Assembly (NCBI GenBank): GCA_013204585.1
Contig: JABMNL010000034.1
Location: 1 to 64,000 of the forward strand
DNA: 64,000 bases
Direction: 5' to 3'
From: SAR202 cluster bacterium
GTDB taxonomy: Bacteria > Chloroflexota > Dehalococcoidia > Lucifugimonadales > UBA3495
The translations under genes were made by a program, and so were the position numbers. Positions 61,838-64,000 of this stretch are shown in pieces (position 1 is the stretch's first letter; every line of letters begins with the position of its first letter). The notes beneath the pieces were generated by a model. It saw only the letters and a list, made by a program, of their open reading frames with translations, was not told the origin of the DNA and did not search any database.

Positions 61838-62662
61838 CTATGGGCTGCTGACAGTAACCTGCAGCAAGTCGCTAGCCACACTAACCGGCCCGTCGTAGTG
61901 TTCTTTAGCTTCGTCAATCAGCGGCTGGAAGTCGGCGTGGAAGCTGGAGTCTAGGTGGGTCAGCACCAGTTCGGCGGCCCCGGCTTGGGTGGCGGAGCGA
62001 CCGGCGTCGGCGGCGGTGGCATGGCCGTGTAGTTTGGCTAGTTCTTTATCGACTTCGGTGCGGAAGGCTTCATGTATTAGTAGCTGTGCGCCCTTCGCTG
62101 CTTCTATTAACTGGGGGTTGTAGCGGGTGTCTCCCGAGAAGACCACTGCCAGGCCGCCGGATTCTACTCGCCAGCCCACTGCGCCGGAGATGTGGTCGGC
62201 GGGGAAACAGGATGCAGTGGTGGTTGGCCCAAGATTAATCTGTTGGCCCGGCGTCACGACGTTCCAGCGCATCACCTGCCGCCCGTCGGAATTCATGGCT
62301 CCGTCTTGATTGACCGTGGCGACGTTCAGGTGGCTGGCGTTGCACATCTTAATTGCCCATTCCAGCGGTTCTTCGGTGAGGTAGACGTCCAATGGTGGAG
62401 CGTCTTGCCGTTCCAAGGCCCGGACGAACTGGACGAACATCAGGCCCGACATGTGGTCGGGATGGTGGTGGGAGAGCAAGACCTGGTCGTAACTCGCCAC
62501 GGGGATGCCCAATTCAGAACCGTTGCGGGCCACTGAGTTACCGGAGCTGGTATCCACCAGCAGCCGCGTGCCGTCGTCGCAGTCATAGACCATGGCGGTA
62601 TGGGCACGGTTGGTTGAGGTTCCGGACCCCGTGCCAAGAAAGCTAATTTTCATCGCGGGCAT
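61838..62662 (-). CDS. Metallo-beta-lactamase-fold hydrolase (RNase Z-like)
   Basis: The 274-residue protein has the metal motif HHHPDHMSG (65-73), a second FSGDTRY and HGHATAADAG with the late histidine, and LTHLDSSFH. The layout is that of the RNase Z/arylsulfatase-type MBL proteins, but the exosite arm of tRNase Z is not clearly present, so it may cut another ester, sulfate or cyclic phosphate. ATG 62662 has GGAG 8 bases upstream. It lies 30 bp after the translin gene and is probably in one operon with it. Confidence 0.86.
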   Translation of the reverse strand: MPAMKISFLGTGSGTSTNRAHTAMVYDCDDGTRLLVDTSSGNSVARNGSELGIPVASYDQVLLSHHHPDHMSGLMFVQFVRALERQDAPPLDVYLTEEPLEWAIKMCNASHLNVATVNQDGAMNSDGRQVMRWNVVTPGQQINLGPTTTASCFPADHISGAVGWRVESGGLAVVFSGDTRYNPQLIEAAKGAQLLIHEAFRTEVDKELAKLHGHATAADAGRSATQAGAAELVLTHLDSSFHADFQPLIDEAKEHYDGPVSVASDLLQVTVSSP

Positions 62663-62692
62663 CTAGTTATCTCCGAAAATATTGGCCGGGCT

Positions 62693-63343
62693 TTAGCTGC
62701 CAGCCCTGTTGTTCTCCCAGTCTGTAAGGCGGGTCTCCAGGGAGTGCTGGCGGAGTGCCATAGTTAGGTCGCCTCTGGTGCGTTCCAGCACGCCGCGCAT
62801 GGCGTCGGTGTTGCGGCGCAGGCCACTGGTCACGCCCTCGGGGAAGTCGATGGTCACCAGCACGCTGTACATCTCGTCCATGATATCCATGAACTCTTCG
62901 CAGCCGTCGAATGTGTCGCGGCGGAGGGCATCGAGGATGTAGCGGCGCAGCTCTCCGATTACCTCGGCCAGGCCATTAATGTAGGCAGCGGCGTCCACTT
63001 TCAAGTCGGCAATGCTGGGAATATCGGCTCCCGATATCACGGCCAGGGTGACGTTGGCCTCGGTGAACTCTTTACGGGCGTCGTTCATGAACCCGGCATT
63101 GAATATTTGAGGGCTGGTCTGGCTGATGTGGTCGGCCTCTTCGAGCCTGGTTGCCCCTTTGCCAATCAGTTCCCGCGCGTCGTCGAAATCGCCTCGGTGC
63201 ACGGCCCGGATGGCGTTGGCCGAGAACCGGATAACCTCCCTGGAAACGGCCAGGGCTTGTTCACGGTCGCGGTTTCGTTCGGTGAGTTCCTTGATGACGG
63301 CGGCACCGATATCAGACAGATGTGCGCTATAGCGGGACGGCAT
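62693..63343 (-). CDS. Translin/TRAX-family protein
   Basis: The 216-residue all-helical protein matches translin: DFPEGVTSGLRRNTDAMRGV and TRGDLT (166-194) form the family signature near the end, and KEFTEA (91-96) recalls the QEFVEA motif of TRAX with two glutamates three residues apart. In C3PO these glutamates and an aspartate cut RNA; candidates for the aspartate are around residues 153-156. Archaeal homologues form homomeric RNase-like cages. The start codon overlaps the thiE stop by one base (TAATG), so it is coupled. The link to thiamine is not known. Confidence 0.85.
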   Translation of the reverse strand: MPSRYSAHLSDIGAAVIKELTERNRDREQALAVSREVIRFSANAIRAVHRGDFDDARELIGKGATRLEEADHISQTSPQIFNAGFMNDARKEFTEANVTLAVISGADIPSIADLKVDAAAYINGLAEVIGELRRYILDALRRDTFDGCEEFMDIMDEMYSVLVTIDFPEGVTSGLRRNTDAMRGVLERTRGDLTMALRQHSLETRLTDWENNRAGS

Positions 63344-64000
63344 TAAACTCTTCCCCCGGCTTCTTCGATTATTTTGACCAGTTGGGCGGCGGCGGCTTCT
63401 GGTTCGGTTGCCAAGCCAACGGCGGCGGTGACGCAGATGGCGTCGGCCCCAGCCTCGATGACCGGCGCGGCGTTCTCGGCGTTGATTCCGCCGATGGCGA
63501 CCAGCGGTGTTTTGGCTATTTCCTTGGCCAGACGCAATTGCTCGATACCCGTGGGAGGGCGGCCCGTTCCCTTGGTGTTGGTTTGGTAGATCGCGCCAAA
63601 GGCCACATGGTCGGCGCCCATTCGCTCGGACTCGGCCAGGTCTTCAACTTCATGGTTGGACCGGCCAACAACTTGGTGCTGGGCCAACACCCGACGAGCA
63701 TGGTCGATGGGTAAGTCGCCCTGACCGATATGCAGGCCGGTGGAACCGATGATGGCAGCAATGTCGGCGTGGTCGTTGATAATTAATGACGACCCAGATT
63801 CCTGGCAGAGCTGTTGCAGGCCGTGGGCAAGCGTTAATAACTCACCCTTGTCGTGGCATTTGTCCCGAAGTTGCAGCATGCTGGCCCCACCCCGGATGGC
63901 TGCCTGGGCTATCGCTAATGGGTCACGACCACCGGTGAACTGAGGGTCGATTATCACGTAGAGACCCCGGACTAAATCCGACTTGTCCCGTCGGGCTGCC
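63343..64000 (-). CDS. thiE: Thiamine-phosphate synthase (5' end outside the window)
   Basis: ThiE joins the pyrimidine and thiazole parts of thiamine. The frame is open to the edge of the window with a RGLYVIIDP strand before the GTG at 63957, so that codon is not the true start and the gene is cut. Visible motifs are LQLRDK (pyrophosphate), IINDHADIAA, LHIGQGDLP, GRSNHEVEDL and GADHVAFGAIYQTNTKGTG. The 3' stop overlaps the translin ATG. thiL is at the other end of the window. Reading from the edge, the order is thiE, translin, MBL, comM. Confidence 0.93.
   Translation of the reverse strand, partial: AARRDKSDLVRGLYVIIDPQFTGGRDPLAIAQAAIRGGASMLQLRDKCHDKGELLTLAHGLQQLCQESGSSLIINDHADIAAIIGSTGLHIGQGDLPIDHARRVLAQHQVVGRSNHEVEDLAESERMGADHVAFGAIYQTNTKGTGRPPTGIEQLRLAKEIAKTPLVAIGGINAENAAPVIEAGADAICVTAAVGLATEPEAAAAQLVKIIEEAGGRV

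Noticed and set aside
63343-63957. GTG at 63957 as the thiE start
   Set aside because: The frame continues upstream to the edge with the RGLYVIIDP strand that all ThiE proteins have, so the gene is cut by the window.

Overview
This window looks like chromosomal DNA of a Chloroflexota bacterium, most plausibly a marine Dehalococcoidia/SAR202-type lineage. The reasons are the 5' end of a 16S rRNA gene carrying the ACACCTACGGGT variant of the usual EUB338 target site, a luciferase-like flavin monooxygenase beside a thiolase/OB-fold pair, a CysM/MoeB-type cysteine synthase set, SCO1664/DUF3090 proteins and many family-5 solute-binding lipoproteins. The placement is an inference from gene content, not a phylogeny. 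Base composition is moderate, intergenic regions are short, and sigma70-type promoters (TTGACA-17-TATAAT-like) and strong intrinsic terminators are easy to read. I found no tRNA gene, insertion sequence, prophage or CRISPR array.

Layout. 1-331: 16S rRNA 5' end leaving the window on the minus strand, with its own promoter. 524-3486 (+): thiL, tsaE, tsaB, ndk. 3560-3919 (-): rsfS. 4216-5679: DUF3105 lipoprotein. 6146-12164 (+): gltB-gltD glutamate synthase behind a long leader. 12191-14676 (-): pyruvate kinase coupled to a lipoprotein gene. 15051-16680 (+): GNAT protein and YdjC-type deacetylase. 16792-23611: mixed catabolic genes (LLM monooxygenase, PAT-like acetyltransferase, VOC protein, DUF35/thiolase pair, M20 peptidase, Nudix, ferredoxin-like duplicated protein). 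24008-27269 (+): gyrB, rpsT, lexA. 27341-28776: NrtS-like protein, PHP phosphoesterase, zinc-ribbon protein. 29026-34301 (-): the nusA-ylxR-infB-rbfA-truB translation operon. 34634-37326 (-): cysM, moeB and an Rrf2 regulator, a likely sulfur-carrier-dependent cysteine system. 37421-43308: thioesterase, membrane proteins, UbiA-type prenyltransferase, DUF362, YchF-like GTPase, GNAT.

43402-56019 (-) is the most striking part: six consecutive paralogous family-5 (peptide/nickel-type) solute-binding lipoprotein genes with no permease or ATPase gene anywhere near them. Each is a separate transcription unit with its own TTGACA-type promoter, a conserved upstream element, a 5' leader of about 92-102 nt and its own terminator. 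Degraded copies of the 3' end of the neighbouring VOC gene lie between the last members, which shows how the array grew by tandem duplication.

56280-60096 holds that VOC gene, the SCO1664/DUF3090 pair, an Asp-box beta-propeller lipoprotein and a GlcG-type heme-binding protein. 60208-64000 (-) reads, in transcription order, thiE (cut by the window edge), a translin/TRAX-like protein, a metallo-beta-lactamase-fold hydrolase and comM.
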